From assembly GCA_951812665.1 (NCBI GenBank), contig CATOST010000045.1, positions 1 to 64,000 on the forward strand: a DNA stretch of 64,000 bases, in the 5' to 3' direction. Every line of letters starts with the position of its first letter. Position 1 is the stretch's first letter. Origin of the DNA: an uncultured Acidobacteriota bacterium. GTDB lineage: Bacteria; Acidobacteriota; UBA6911; RPQK01; JAJDTT01. Under the pieces are notes generated by a model that searched no databases, was not told where the DNA came from, and worked only from the letters and a program-made list of their open reading frames with translations. Position numbers and translations under genes: made by a program. Below, in pieces: positions 27,270 to 36,472 of the stretch.

Positions 27270-28244
27270 TCAGCTCCTGGGAACAGCGGCCTTCTCAAAA
27301 GCCCGGGACATCTTCCTATAGCAATGTGTAGCTGCGGCCACCGGATCATAACCCGGTTTCCTGTGAATCTGACCACTGACCTCCAGCACCACGGATCCCC
27401 GATAACCCTGGGCCTGCAACTCTTTGAGGTAGGTCACGTAATCCGTATCTCCGTCACCCGGCATCAAGAACTGTGTCTTTCCATCCTCAGTGATGGTCGC
27501 ATCTTTGGCGTGTGCGAAGACCGCATGAGAGCCGAGTAGCCGTATCGAGTCCACCATGTCGAAGTTCATTGCCCGGAAGTGGCTGTAGTCATACGTCACC
27601 CGCACCCAGGGACTGTCGGCCTGCTGCATCAACCAGAGTGCGCCCTCGGGACTGTGCAGGGCGCTTCCCACGTGCGCTTTGATGGCCAACCGGATCTCAT
27701 GGGAACGACCCACTTCAGCCCAATCCCGGAGCCGCTCCGCCATGGCATTCTTTGCCTGGTCCCACTCGGCGGTCTTCCCTCCCAATGTCAGGACCAGAAC
27801 CGGACGGCGGTGCCGCCGGGCTGGAGTCCTGACGTTGAACGGGTAGATGTCTCGCCAGAGTTGTGCTGCTCGTTTGATCCGCTCCAGGTTCTCCCGGTGC
27901 GCCTCCGGACCCACCAGCAACCTCAGGTCCTCGTCCAAGCCGCTCAGGCCCAATCCCAACTCGCCGAACAGACTGGCCAACTCCCGCCGCGCCGACCGGG
28001 TGAGGATCTTGGGATCGTCCTGCCAACCGGGATAGATGGCCGGTTCCACATCGTCGTAACCCACCTCACTGGCCATACGCATCGCGTCCGGTGTGCGGAG
28101 GGTTCGGTTGTTGTAGAGACTCCAGCCCAAGCCAATTCCGAGTTTCGGTTTGGGTCCGGAGCCCAATGCCGAAAGCATGGGCATCAGCGTCGCGGCTGCT
28201 GTTGGAATGGACTTGAGAAACGCTCGCCGATGGAGCTGGGACAT
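27270..28244 (-). CDS. Sugar phosphate isomerase/epimerase (xylose isomerase-like TIM barrel), Tat-type N-terminus
   Basis: LHRRAFLKSIPTAAATLMPM; GYDDVEPAIYPGW; VTYDYSHFRAMNFDMVDSIRLLGSHAVFAHAKD. Confidence 0.85.
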   Translation of the reverse strand: MSQLHRRAFLKSIPTAAATLMPMLSALGSGPKPKLGIGLGWSLYNNRTLRTPDAMRMASEVGYDDVEPAIYPGWQDDPKILTRSARRELASLFGELGLGLSGLDEDLRLLVGPEAHRENLERIKRAAQLWRDIYPFNVRTPARRHRRPVLVLTLGGKTAEWDQAKNAMAERLRDWAEVGRSHEIRLAIKAHVGSALHSPEGALWLMQQADSPWVRVTYDYSHFRAMNFDMVDSIRLLGSHAVFAHAKDATITEDGKTQFLMPGDGDTDYVTYLKELQAQGYRGSVVLEVSGQIHRKPGYDPVAAATHCYRKMSRAFEKAAVPRS

Positions 28245-28414
28245 TCAGGATTTCCCTTCAGTTCGACGCCGCAAAGTCTAACCCACCACCTCCCATAAAA
28301 CAAACCTCCGACCCCCATCGGAATGGGGTCTTTTATCGAGTCAGTTCGCATCAAATTGTCAATTCTTCGTTGCTGCACTCGCGACCTGTTGTGGTGTAAA
28401 CTCGTCGTCAGGTC

Positions 28415-28502
28415 GCCGGAGTGGTGGAATTGGCAGACGCGCTGCGTTCAGGACGCAGTGGGCTAAACGCCCGTGGGAGTTCGAGTCTCCCCTCCGGCAC
28501 CA
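28415..28502 (+). tRNA. tRNA-Leu (anticodon CAG), CCA encoded
   Basis: GCCGGAG/CTCCGGC acceptor stem, CTGCG-TTCAGGA-CGCAG anticodon arm with CAG at 28449-28451, long variable arm, GTTCGAGTC T-loop, ends CACCA. Confidence 0.97.
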
Positions 28503-28648
28503 CCCTTCCGAGAATTCCCGAATTTCCCAAAGTACAAGTGGAAGGGTGAAGTTTCGCCGCCCCGTCGATGGAACCGGGGAAAGAGGAAAGAGTGAAGAAA
28601 GACAGGTAGTTTACGCCTGACTGGGGAGCTACCGGGAAACGGCGCTTC

Positions 28649-29053
28649 TCATTTCGTCTTCGGAACGAAACGGTCCAACTTGTCCTTCAGTTCAGCCATG
28701 CTGTAGGGCTTGGTCACCACGTCCTGACCGCCCGCGGCCAGAATTTCTTCGGCGCTTCCCTCCATGGCCGCGGCAGCGATGGCCAGGATCGGCACCCGAG
28801 CGAAGTTCCCGGCCCTGCGAATCTGACGGATGACTCGATATCCGCCTCCACCGGAGATCATCATGTCCACGATGATCAATTCCGGGTCGAAGTCCATCAA
28901 TTCGCCGATCGAGGACTGGGGCGAGAACGACCGCGTCTGAAAACCGAGACTCTGCAACACGAATTGAATCGAGTAGATATCGTCGGCTATCTCCTCGATC
29001 ACGGCCAACCGTTTTGACTCGGGAGTCGGAGCCCGAGGGCGGCGCCGCCTCAT
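28649..29053 (-). CDS. Stand-alone response regulator receiver domain protein
   Basis: FDPELIIVDMMISGGGGYRVIRQIRR, PILAIAAAAM, DVVTKPYSMAELKDKL; no output domain. Confidence 0.88.
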   Translation of the reverse strand: MRRRRPRAPTPESKRLAVIEEIADDIYSIQFVLQSLGFQTRSFSPQSSIGELMDFDPELIIVDMMISGGGGYRVIRQIRRAGNFARVPILAIAAAAMEGSAEEILAAGGQDVVTKPYSMAELKDKLDRFVPKTK

Positions 29054-30507
29054 CGGTCCAACATCTTTCTGAGCAGTTCGTTGACCATCTTCGGGTTGGC
29101 TTGCCCGCGGGTCTGCCGCATCACCTGTCCCACGAAAAATCCTAGCAGGCCCCGCTTCCCATTCCGATAACGCTCCACGGCGTCGGCATGCGAATCCAGA
29201 ATCCCGGAAACGACGGTTTCCAATTCGCTCCGATCACTGATCTGGGACAGGTTCTGTTCTCTGACGATCGTCCCTGGAGATTTACCCGTCTCATACATTC
29301 GATCGAAGACGCCCTTGGCCATCTTGCCGCTGATGGCTCCGTCGTCCAAGAGCCGGATCAACGCTCCGAGATCCGCAGCCTCGACGGGAGATTCGCGGAG
29401 TCCCAGCCCATCTCTCTTCAGACGATGGGTCACATCCCCGACCATCCAGTTCAGAACCGTCTTGGGGCTTCCGGCACTCTTCGCGGACGCTTCAAAATAG
29501 TCGGCAAACTCGGGCGTCCGGGTGGCCACGAAGGCGTCACTCTGATCGAGACCGTACTGGGAACCGAACCGGCGCGCGCGTTCTCCCGGAAGTTCCGGCA
29601 AATCGTTCCTGAGCTGGTCCAACCGGTCAGCCGAGATCACGACCGGAAGTAGATCGGGATCCGGAAAGTACCGGTAGTCATGGGCTTCTTCCTTGCTTCT
29701 CATGGGACGGGTCTCTTCCAGATCCTCTTTCCAGAGCCGCGTTTCCTGAACCACTTGCCGCCCCGACTCCAAGACTCGAATCTGCCTCCGGATCTCGTAG
29801 TCCAGAGCCTTGTTCAGAAAACGGAAGGAGTTCAGATTCTTGATTTCAGTCTTGGTCCCGAGTGAAGTCTTCCCCAGTGGACGGACCGAGACATTGGCGT
29901 CGCAGCGGAGACTCCCTTCCTCCATGTTCCCGTCACACAGCGCCAGATAAAGCAGGACTCTTCTCAGGTAGTCCAGGAAATTTCTGGCCTCCCGGCCGGA
30001 CCTCAGATCGGGACGGGTGACGATCTCCATCAAGGGGACGCCGCACCGATTCAAATTGACCTGCGTGTCCTGCCTCGCGGCATGAATCGACTTGCCGGCG
30101 TCCTCTTCCAGATGGACACGAATGATCCCCACGCTGAGTTCACGCAGTGTTCCCCGATTCCCCGGAGTCCCGCGATCCATCGTCACCAGCCGTACTCGGC
30201 CGTCGACCGCCAGGGGTTCTTCATACTGGGAGATCTGGTAACCCTTGGGAAGGTCAGGGTAGAAATAGTTCTTTCGGGCGAGAAGTGAACGCCGATTGAT
30301 GCGGCAGTCCAGGGCCAACCCGGCCCTGACCGCCATCTCCACAGCATGGCCGTTGACCACCGGAAGCGAGCCGGGAAGGCCCAGGCAGACGGGACACGTC
30401 TGGGAATTGGGGGGAGCTCCGAACCGGGTGCTGCAACCGCAGAAGACCTTGCTCCGGGTGCGTAGCTGAGCGTGGACCTCCAGACCGATTACCGGCTCGT
30501 ACTGCAT
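29050..30507 (-). CDS. gatB: Asp-tRNA(Asn)/Glu-tRNA(Gln) amidotransferase subunit B
   Basis: MQYEPVIGLEVHAQLRTRSKVFCGCSTRFGAPPNSQTCPVCLGLPGSLP. Confidence 0.97.
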   Translation of the reverse strand: MQYEPVIGLEVHAQLRTRSKVFCGCSTRFGAPPNSQTCPVCLGLPGSLPVVNGHAVEMAVRAGLALDCRINRRSLLARKNYFYPDLPKGYQISQYEEPLAVDGRVRLVTMDRGTPGNRGTLRELSVGIIRVHLEEDAGKSIHAARQDTQVNLNRCGVPLMEIVTRPDLRSGREARNFLDYLRRVLLYLALCDGNMEEGSLRCDANVSVRPLGKTSLGTKTEIKNLNSFRFLNKALDYEIRRQIRVLESGRQVVQETRLWKEDLEETRPMRSKEEAHDYRYFPDPDLLPVVISADRLDQLRNDLPELPGERARRFGSQYGLDQSDAFVATRTPEFADYFEASAKSAGSPKTVLNWMVGDVTHRLKRDGLGLRESPVEAADLGALIRLLDDGAISGKMAKGVFDRMYETGKSPGTIVREQNLSQISDRSELETVVSGILDSHADAVERYRNGKRGLLGFFVGQVMRQTRGQANPKMVNELLRKMLDR

Positions 30508-31529
30508 CGGACCAACTCCAGAAGCTGCTTCAACGCCGATTCCGACTCTCCGGGCGACTGGATCCAGCGCATGTCGTCCTCCCGGCGAAACCAGGTCATC
30601 TGCCGTTTGGCGTAGCGACGCGTGTCCCGGCTCGTCAGCTCGATGGCCTCCTCCAGCTTCAACTCGCCGCGAAGGGTCCGCACCGCGTACCGGTAACCTA
30701 ACGCCTCAAAGGCCTTGCATCGCTCATCGTACCCCTTCCGGAGTAGTCGATCCACTTCGTCCAGAAGGCCACTGCGGAACATTTCCCGGGCTCGAGAATC
30801 AATCCTGTGGTAGAGAAGCGTACGGCACAGGTTCAGTCCGATCTTCAGAATGCGGTAGCCCGCGAGCGCTTTTCGGCGCTCCTGAAGCAGACTGATGGGA
30901 GTCCCTGTCAAGAAGTAGACCTCCAGGGCGCGTATCAGGCGCCGCCGGTCCCCCACGCCGATCTTCCGGGCCGTCGCCGGGTCCTTCCGGGCCAGAAGAC
31001 GAAACAATCTCTCCTGACCGCGGCGTTGCACCATCTTCTCCAAGCGATCCCGAAGGATTTCACAGCGGGAGGGTCCATCGAAGACTCCCTGCAGCAGAGC
31101 CCTGAGATAGAGTCCGGTGCCTCCCACCACGAACGGAATCTTTCCCCGATCCCGGACCAGATGACAGACTTTCCTGGCTTCCGCCATATATCGTCCTGCG
31201 CTGTAGATCTCGTCCGGTTTCAGAAAATCGTATAGATGATGGGGCACCGACTCGGTTTCCCGGGCCGACGGTTTCCCGGTCCCGATCCGGAGTTCCCGGT
31301 ACAACTGGAGTGAGTCGCAGTTGATGATCTCCCCGTCCAACCGGAGAGCCGCCTGCACCGCCAGGGCGCTCTTGCCGGAGGCCGTTGGACCGGCGATAGC
31401 GATCAGCAGGGGATCTTCGGGGGGCGGCGACGGCGTCTTCAACGCGAACGTTTCCTCTAACCGGTACTTGCCGGTCCCATCAACCGGCGTGGTCCGGCAC
31501 GGAATACGCCGACCCCGTCTGGCCGGCAA
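30489..31529 (-). CDS. miaA: tRNA dimethylallyltransferase
   Basis: LIAIAGPTASGKSALAV, INCDSLQLYRELRIGTGKPS, TRRYAKRQMTWFRRE; exact start uncertain. Confidence 0.93.
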   Translation of the reverse strand: MPARRGRRIPCRTTPVDGTGKYRLEETFALKTPSPPPEDPLLIAIAGPTASGKSALAVQAALRLDGEIINCDSLQLYRELRIGTGKPSARETESVPHHLYDFLKPDEIYSAGRYMAEARKVCHLVRDRGKIPFVVGGTGLYLRALLQGVFDGPSRCEILRDRLEKMVQRRGQERLFRLLARKDPATARKIGVGDRRRLIRALEVYFLTGTPISLLQERRKALAGYRILKIGLNLCRTLLYHRIDSRAREMFRSGLLDEVDRLLRKGYDERCKAFEALGYRYAVRTLRGELKLEEAIELTSRDTRRYAKRQMTWFRREDDMRWIQSPGESESALKQLLELVRCSTSR

Positions 31530-32472
31530 CGGTCATCCGATCCAGGATCTCCAAGGCCAGCCCCAGGACCCGGGCGCCTTCCCCGCCGCTACATCCCCGC
31601 CGGATTTTTCGCTCCTGGCCGCGTCTGCTCGCGATCTCCTCCAGGAACGCCACAATCTCCATCTTGAGAGGTTCTTCGCGCGTCACCGGCGGAGACCGGT
31701 TGACGATCCGCTTGGTCCCATCCACCTCCACCATGCTCGAGACCTCCGCCACCTGACGATCCAGATCCAGGGAGATGTAGTCGTCCGCTTGGAAGAACCT
31801 CAACTTTCTCATCTTCTGCTTCGAGACCCGGCTCGAAGTGAGATTGGCGACACATCCGTCCTCGAATTCCAGACGGGCGTTGGCGATGTCGATCCGGGGG
31901 GTGAGCACGGGAATCCCCACGGCGCGAATCTCCCGGATGGGGCTCCGGACCATTTGGGTGATGAGGTCCAGATCATGAATCATCAGGTCCAACACCACAT
32001 CCACGTCAAGACTGCGTGGCGTCAGCACGCTGAGCCGGTGGACCTCGAAGAACCGGGGAGTCTTGATGAAGGACTGTATTGCCAGCACCGCGGGATTGAA
32101 CCGCTCAGAGTGCCCCACATGGAGAACCGTCCCCGGGGCCTCATCCACCATGCGCCGAGCGGATTCCAGATCTTCGGCGATGGGTTTCTCCACCAGAACG
32201 TGGATTCCCCGCTTCAAGAACGGCAGGGCGACGGCAGCGTGCAGAGAGGTGGGAACGGCCACGCTGACGGCGTCTACCCGATCCAACAGGGGGCTCTGGT
32301 CCGGCCAGGATCGGCAGTCATACCGGGAAGCCAGCTCCCGCCGCCTTGCTCGGATCGGATCCACCACTCCCACCAGCTCCACTTCCGGGAGACTGCTGTA
32401 AATGCGGGTATGGTGACTCCCCAATACGCCCCCACCGACCACGCCGACCCGGATCCTGTCTTTGGCACTCAT
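31480..32472 (-). CDS. Gfo/Idh/MocA family oxidoreductase in the lipid A cluster
   Basis: RVGVVGGGVLGSHHTRIY, VLVEKPIAED, HVGHSERFNPAV; overlaps lpxI by 4 nt. Confidence 0.9.
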   Translation of the reverse strand: MSAKDRIRVGVVGGGVLGSHHTRIYSSLPEVELVGVVDPIRARRRELASRYDCRSWPDQSPLLDRVDAVSVAVPTSLHAAVALPFLKRGIHVLVEKPIAEDLESARRMVDEAPGTVLHVGHSERFNPAVLAIQSFIKTPRFFEVHRLSVLTPRSLDVDVVLDLMIHDLDLITQMVRSPIREIRAVGIPVLTPRIDIANARLEFEDGCVANLTSSRVSKQKMRKLRFFQADDYISLDLDRQVAEVSSMVEVDGTKRIVNRSPPVTREEPLKMEIVAFLEEIASRRGQERKIRRGCSGGEGARVLGLALEILDRMTVAGQTGSAYSVPDHAG

Positions 32473-33326
32473 TGGCAGACCACCGTGATTCTCGACTCGT
32501 CGGCGCCCCGGACGAAGTGGTCCCGCTCCAGGATCAGGGTTCGCCCGGAATCGATGGAGAGAGCTGAGACCCGGCACTCTCTCAAAACCTCCAAGGTCTT
32601 CGATCCGATGACTGGAACGTCGTATCTCATCTCGTTGCGGGCACGGCTGACCTTGACCACCGTGAGACGGCTCCCCGCAACCAATCCCGCCGCTCTCCGG
32701 ATGGTGGCATCCGTCCCCTCCATGGCCTCCACCGCCACCACGGCCCGATCCTTGACGACCACGGTCTGGCCCAGATCGAGTCGGGACAACTCCTTGGCTA
32801 CCTCCAACCCATATTCCATGTCCCGTCTTTCCCGGTCGTTGGGCTTGCGGCGAGTGAGCACACCCGGGCCCGGGATCAGATCGGCAAGCAGCCAGGTCGA
32901 GTCCAGGACCTCGATCCCTTCGGCCCGCAGGACTCCGATGACGCCTTCGAGCAGCGACCGCGTATTGCGTCGGCGCAGCGACGCCAGCATGCGCAACATC
33001 CTGCCGTCGGGCAACGCCGACAGGATTCCCGCCGGCGTCCGAACGCCGGCGGCGAATATGCGGACATGCTTCACCTGGCCGGCCATGACCGCGTGCCGTA
33101 TGCCCGCACGCTTGAACACGCGGATCAGCTTCCCCAACTGCCCCAACCCGATCCAGTGGAACGACGAGCCGCTGGAGAGCTGACCCGAGATCTCTTCCAA
33201 CTGGGGATCCGCTTCTTCTCGAATGGCCGCCACGACCAGCGGCAACCGTCGATTTCGGGCTTGGTCCAGCACCAGGAACGGAAACCGCCCGTTTCCGGCG
33301 ATCAACCCGAGCTTTTCGACTTCCAA
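32469..33326 (-). CDS. lpxI: UDP-2,3-diacylglucosamine diphosphatase LpxI (DUF1009)
   Basis: LGLIAGNGRFPFLVLDQAR, HAVMAGQVKHVRIF, GQTVVVKDRAVVAVEAMEGTDATIRRAA. Confidence 0.93.
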   Translation of the reverse strand: MEVEKLGLIAGNGRFPFLVLDQARNRRLPLVVAAIREEADPQLEEISGQLSSGSSFHWIGLGQLGKLIRVFKRAGIRHAVMAGQVKHVRIFAAGVRTPAGILSALPDGRMLRMLASLRRRNTRSLLEGVIGVLRAEGIEVLDSTWLLADLIPGPGVLTRRKPNDRERRDMEYGLEVAKELSRLDLGQTVVVKDRAVVAVEAMEGTDATIRRAAGLVAGSRLTVVKVSRARNEMRYDVPVIGSKTLEVLRECRVSALSIDSGRTLILERDHFVRGADESRITVVCQ

Positions 33327-33413
33327 CGCTTCCCCTCCCCGGTTCCAAGGGGTGCTCGAAAAGAAACCTGTACCGATCTTACGCTTGGCTCCGGAGCATT
33401 CGGCGCAAGGCGC

Positions 33414-34211
33414 CTACCGAATAACCCCCCGGCTCGAGGTCTCCAGGAATTGCAGCAACGATTCGACATCGGCCGTTTGCAACTTCTCTCGCAGGATGTG
33501 GTCGCGAGCCTGCGGCACGGTGAGACCCTTTCGAAAAATCCACCGGTAGGCCTTCCTCAACGCCCGAATCCGTTCCTCCGGGAATCCCTTGCGGGAGAGA
33601 CCGATTCCATTGATTCCGTAGGTCCGGGCCTGATTGCGATGTCCTACCGTCTTGATGAAAGGGGGCGCGTCCCGTGTGATCACGGAGTAGCCGCCGATGA
33701 AGGCGTGGCGTCCCACCCGGCAAAACTGGTGAACGCCGGTGAATGCACCGACGGTAGCGTTGTTCCCGATCTCCACATGACCGGCCAGCGTCGCCGCATT
33801 TGCGAGGATGCCGTCGTGCCCCAGATGGCAATCGTGCGCCACATGCACTCCCGCCATGAACAGGTTGCGACTCCCGATCGTGGTCTTGCCTCCACCCTGA
33901 GCCGTACCCCGGTTGATGGTGACGAACTCGCGGACGACGTTCTCGTCGCCGATATGAAGGGAGGTCTCCTCGCCCTGGTACTTCAGGTCCTGGGGATCCG
34001 TCCCGATGGCACTCTGCCCCAGGATTCGATTTCGTTTGCCCAAATAGGAGGGACCTTTCAGGACAGTGTGGGGACCGACCGCGGTGTCTTCACCGATGAC
34101 GACTCCGTCTCCAATGATGACAAAGGGACCGACGGTCACTCCGCGTCCCAATTGCGCGCCGGAAGACACCTGTGCCGTGGGATGGATCTGGGCAGTATCG
34201 GCGACGGGCAT
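33414..34211 (-). CDS. lpxA: UDP-N-acetylglucosamine acyltransferase-like LpxA
   Basis: IHPTAQVSSGAQLGRGVTVGPFVIIG, REFVTINRGTAQGGGKTTIG, HVAHDCHLG, GAFTGVHQFCRVG. Confidence 0.95.
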   Translation of the reverse strand: MPVADTAQIHPTAQVSSGAQLGRGVTVGPFVIIGDGVVIGEDTAVGPHTVLKGPSYLGKRNRILGQSAIGTDPQDLKYQGEETSLHIGDENVVREFVTINRGTAQGGGKTTIGSRNLFMAGVHVAHDCHLGHDGILANAATLAGHVEIGNNATVGAFTGVHQFCRVGRHAFIGGYSVITRDAPPFIKTVGHRNQARTYGINGIGLSRKGFPEERIRALRKAYRWIFRKGLTVPQARDHILREKLQTADVESLLQFLETSSRGVIR

Positions 34212-34215
34212 GGCG

Positions 34216-34671
34216 TCAGCCTCGGCCGGAAACGACCGAGGAACGGTCCACCAGAGAGAACAGGATCTGCGCTTCTGCCGCACGCTGGTCTCCGACAAAA
34301 GCTTGGCCCCGAAGCTTGCCCGCCCGGCCCCTGATCCGGACGACGACCATTTCGAGCCTCAATTGATCTCCCGGCCTGACCGGCCGGCGAAACCGGGCCT
34401 TCTCGATACCCATGAGAAAAACCAGTTTGGATTCCCGATTCGGAAGAGACTTGAACACCAGAAAGCCGCCAGCTTGTGCCATGGACTCGATGATCAGGAC
34501 TCCCGGCATGATGGGAGCCCCGCAAAAGTGGCCCTGGAAGAACGGCTCGTTGATGGTGACGTTCTTGATGGCAACGATCCGTTCGCCCTCCTGGTATTCG
34601 ACCACCCGGTCCACCAGGAGCATGGGATAGCGATGAGGAAGGAGATCCATGATCTCCTGAATGTCGAACAT
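34216..34671 (-). CDS. fabZ: 3-hydroxyacyl-ACP dehydratase FabZ
   Basis: IQEIMDLLPHRYPMLLVDRVVEY, FFQGHFCGAPIMPGVLIIESMAQAGG. Confidence 0.95.
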   Translation of the reverse strand: MFDIQEIMDLLPHRYPMLLVDRVVEYQEGERIVAIKNVTINEPFFQGHFCGAPIMPGVLIIESMAQAGGFLVFKSLPNRESKLVFLMGIEKARFRRPVRPGDQLRLEMVVVRIRGRAGKLRGQAFVGDQRAAEAQILFSLVDRSSVVSGRG

Positions 34672-34728
34672 GCCGCGTTCCTGCCCTTCCTTCAAAAGCA
34701 GTATCCTACCCACCACCGGAAAGGTGTT

Positions 34729-35736
34729 TCAAGGCTGCCTCTTCTTCCAAGCACGCCATTCCGCCATCAGCTGGGGAAGCCGCCGCGTCAGGGCCTGAAT
34801 CTTCACCGTCGTCCGGTGTTCTCTGGCCGGTTGTCCGGACACGGTCATTCCGTCCGGGATGTCCTTGGTCACCGCCGTCTTGGCCAGGACCTTGACCCCG
34901 TCGCCGATTCGGACGTGGTCGACGACTCCCGACTGCCCCGCCAGAATGCAGTTCCGGCCCACGGTGACGCTACCGGAGACACCCACCTTCCCGACCATGA
35001 CGGTGTTCTCGCCGATGGTGCAGTTGTGACCGATCTGCACGTGGTCGTCCAGCTTGACGCCCCGGCCGATGGTGGTATGACCGAAGGTGGCCCGGTCCAC
35101 GCAGCTGTTGGCACCGATCTCCACGTCGTCCTCGATCACGACCGTCCCCCGTTGCGGGATCTTGACCTGCCGTTCTCCGTCGAAAACATAGCCGAATCCA
35201 TCGGCACCGATCACGGCTCCGCTATGCAGGATGACGCGGGCGCCGATGCGAATCCCATCGTAGACCGTCACGTTGGGGTGAAGAACGGTACCTGCACCGA
35301 TCCTGCACCCGTTCCCCACATGAACCCCGGGATGGAGGGTCACCTCTTCGCGCAAGGTGACTCCGTCTCCGACATGGACATGGGGATAGATGGACACCCT
35401 CTCGGGGATGGAGCAACCGCGGCCCACCGTGGCGTGAGCTGAGACGCCGGTGGGTACAAAGGGCGTCTTATGGATGAATTGCAAGAGCCGAGCGAAAGCC
35501 AACCGCGGGTTGTCGACGCGAAGCAAGGGACGGTTCCGAAACCGCACCGCCTTGGATACGATGACGGCCGACGCGCCGGATTCCCGAATCCGCTCCTGGT
35601 ACCGCGTCTCGGCCGCCAGGGTCAGATCGCCCGGGCCAGCCGTCTCGAAGGGTCTCAAGCGCTCGATAAGAGTGTCCGGGTCTCCCGCGACCTCTCCGCC
35701 CACATGGTCGGCCAGTTGTCGCAGACGATAGAGCAC
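34729..35736 (-). CDS. lpxD: UDP-3-O-(3-hydroxyacyl)glucosamine N-acyltransferase
   Basis: Hexapeptide repeats; VIGADGFGYVFDGERQVKIPQRGTVVIEDDVEIGANSCVDRATFGHTTIGRGVKLDDHVQIGHN. Confidence 0.96.
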   Translation of the reverse strand: MLYRLRQLADHVGGEVAGDPDTLIERLRPFETAGPGDLTLAAETRYQERIRESGASAVIVSKAVRFRNRPLLRVDNPRLAFARLLQFIHKTPFVPTGVSAHATVGRGCSIPERVSIYPHVHVGDGVTLREEVTLHPGVHVGNGCRIGAGTVLHPNVTVYDGIRIGARVILHSGAVIGADGFGYVFDGERQVKIPQRGTVVIEDDVEIGANSCVDRATFGHTTIGRGVKLDDHVQIGHNCTIGENTVMVGKVGVSGSVTVGRNCILAGQSGVVDHVRIGDGVKVLAKTAVTKDIPDGMTVSGQPAREHRTTVKIQALTRRLPQLMAEWRAWKKRQP

Positions 35737-35869
35737 GGTCGTTCCCTAACCGGTATCGACGCGCCAGCGACGGCCATTTCGCCGGGCGCGTCATCGGACT
35801 CGGAGGGAGGCAGGACTGGGACCGCCAATCCAGTATCAATCCCGCGGCGACGGGGTTCCCGCTCGGGCG

Positions 35870-36454
35870 CTAAGGCTGGGCCGGAGCGGACGAAGCCTGG
35901 GCGGAAGCCACCGGATGACGCTGATTGTAGATGGAGACGAGTTCCTTGGTGATGTCCAAGGAGGGATCCACATAGCTCTGGCTCTCGTTGCGCAAGAAGA
36001 TGACGGAATAACCGTTCTGCTGGGCGTACTCGGTGATGATCGTCTGGATCTTGGTTCCGACCTGTTCCAGCATCTGACGATTCCTGGACTCGGACTCCAG
36101 CTGGCTGTCTTCCTGTTTCCGGCGCAGCCTTCGGTCCCGATCCTCGATGGTCCTCATCATTTCCGTCCGAGTATCCGGATTCAGTGTCCGCTCCTGGGCG
36201 GCGAACTGTTCGCGCAACCGATCCAACTCGATCTTGTCCTGCTGCAGTTCCTTTTGTCTCGCCTCGGCCCACTGCTGAAACTCGGCCACCTTCTGTCTGC
36301 CCTCGTCGGTCCCTTGCAGAACTTCAACCGAATTGACAAATCCAAACTTGAGGCCGGCGCCGGTCACACCCTGTGACATCGCCCAGGGTGCCGTGCCCAT
36401 CACACCGGCAAGGCCGGCAAACAAGACCAAATAGCTTCGAGATCTCGTGAACAT
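35870..36454 (-). CDS. skp: OmpH/Skp family periplasmic chaperone
   Basis: Signal peptide; KFGFVNSVEVLQGTDEGRQKVAEFQQWAEARQKELQQDKIELDRL; upstream bamA. Confidence 0.88.
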   Translation of the reverse strand: MFTRSRSYLVLFAGLAGVMGTAPWAMSQGVTGAGLKFGFVNSVEVLQGTDEGRQKVAEFQQWAEARQKELQQDKIELDRLREQFAAQERTLNPDTRTEMMRTIEDRDRRLRRKQEDSQLESESRNRQMLEQVGTKIQTIITEYAQQNGYSVIFLRNESQSYVDPSLDITKELVSIYNQRHPVASAQASSAPAQP

Positions 36455-36472
36455 AATCCTCTCCACTCCTTA

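Noticed and set aside
31321-33183. 620-aa plus-strand ORF
   Set aside because: Antisense to miaA, Gfo/Idh and lpxI, all of which have clear motifs
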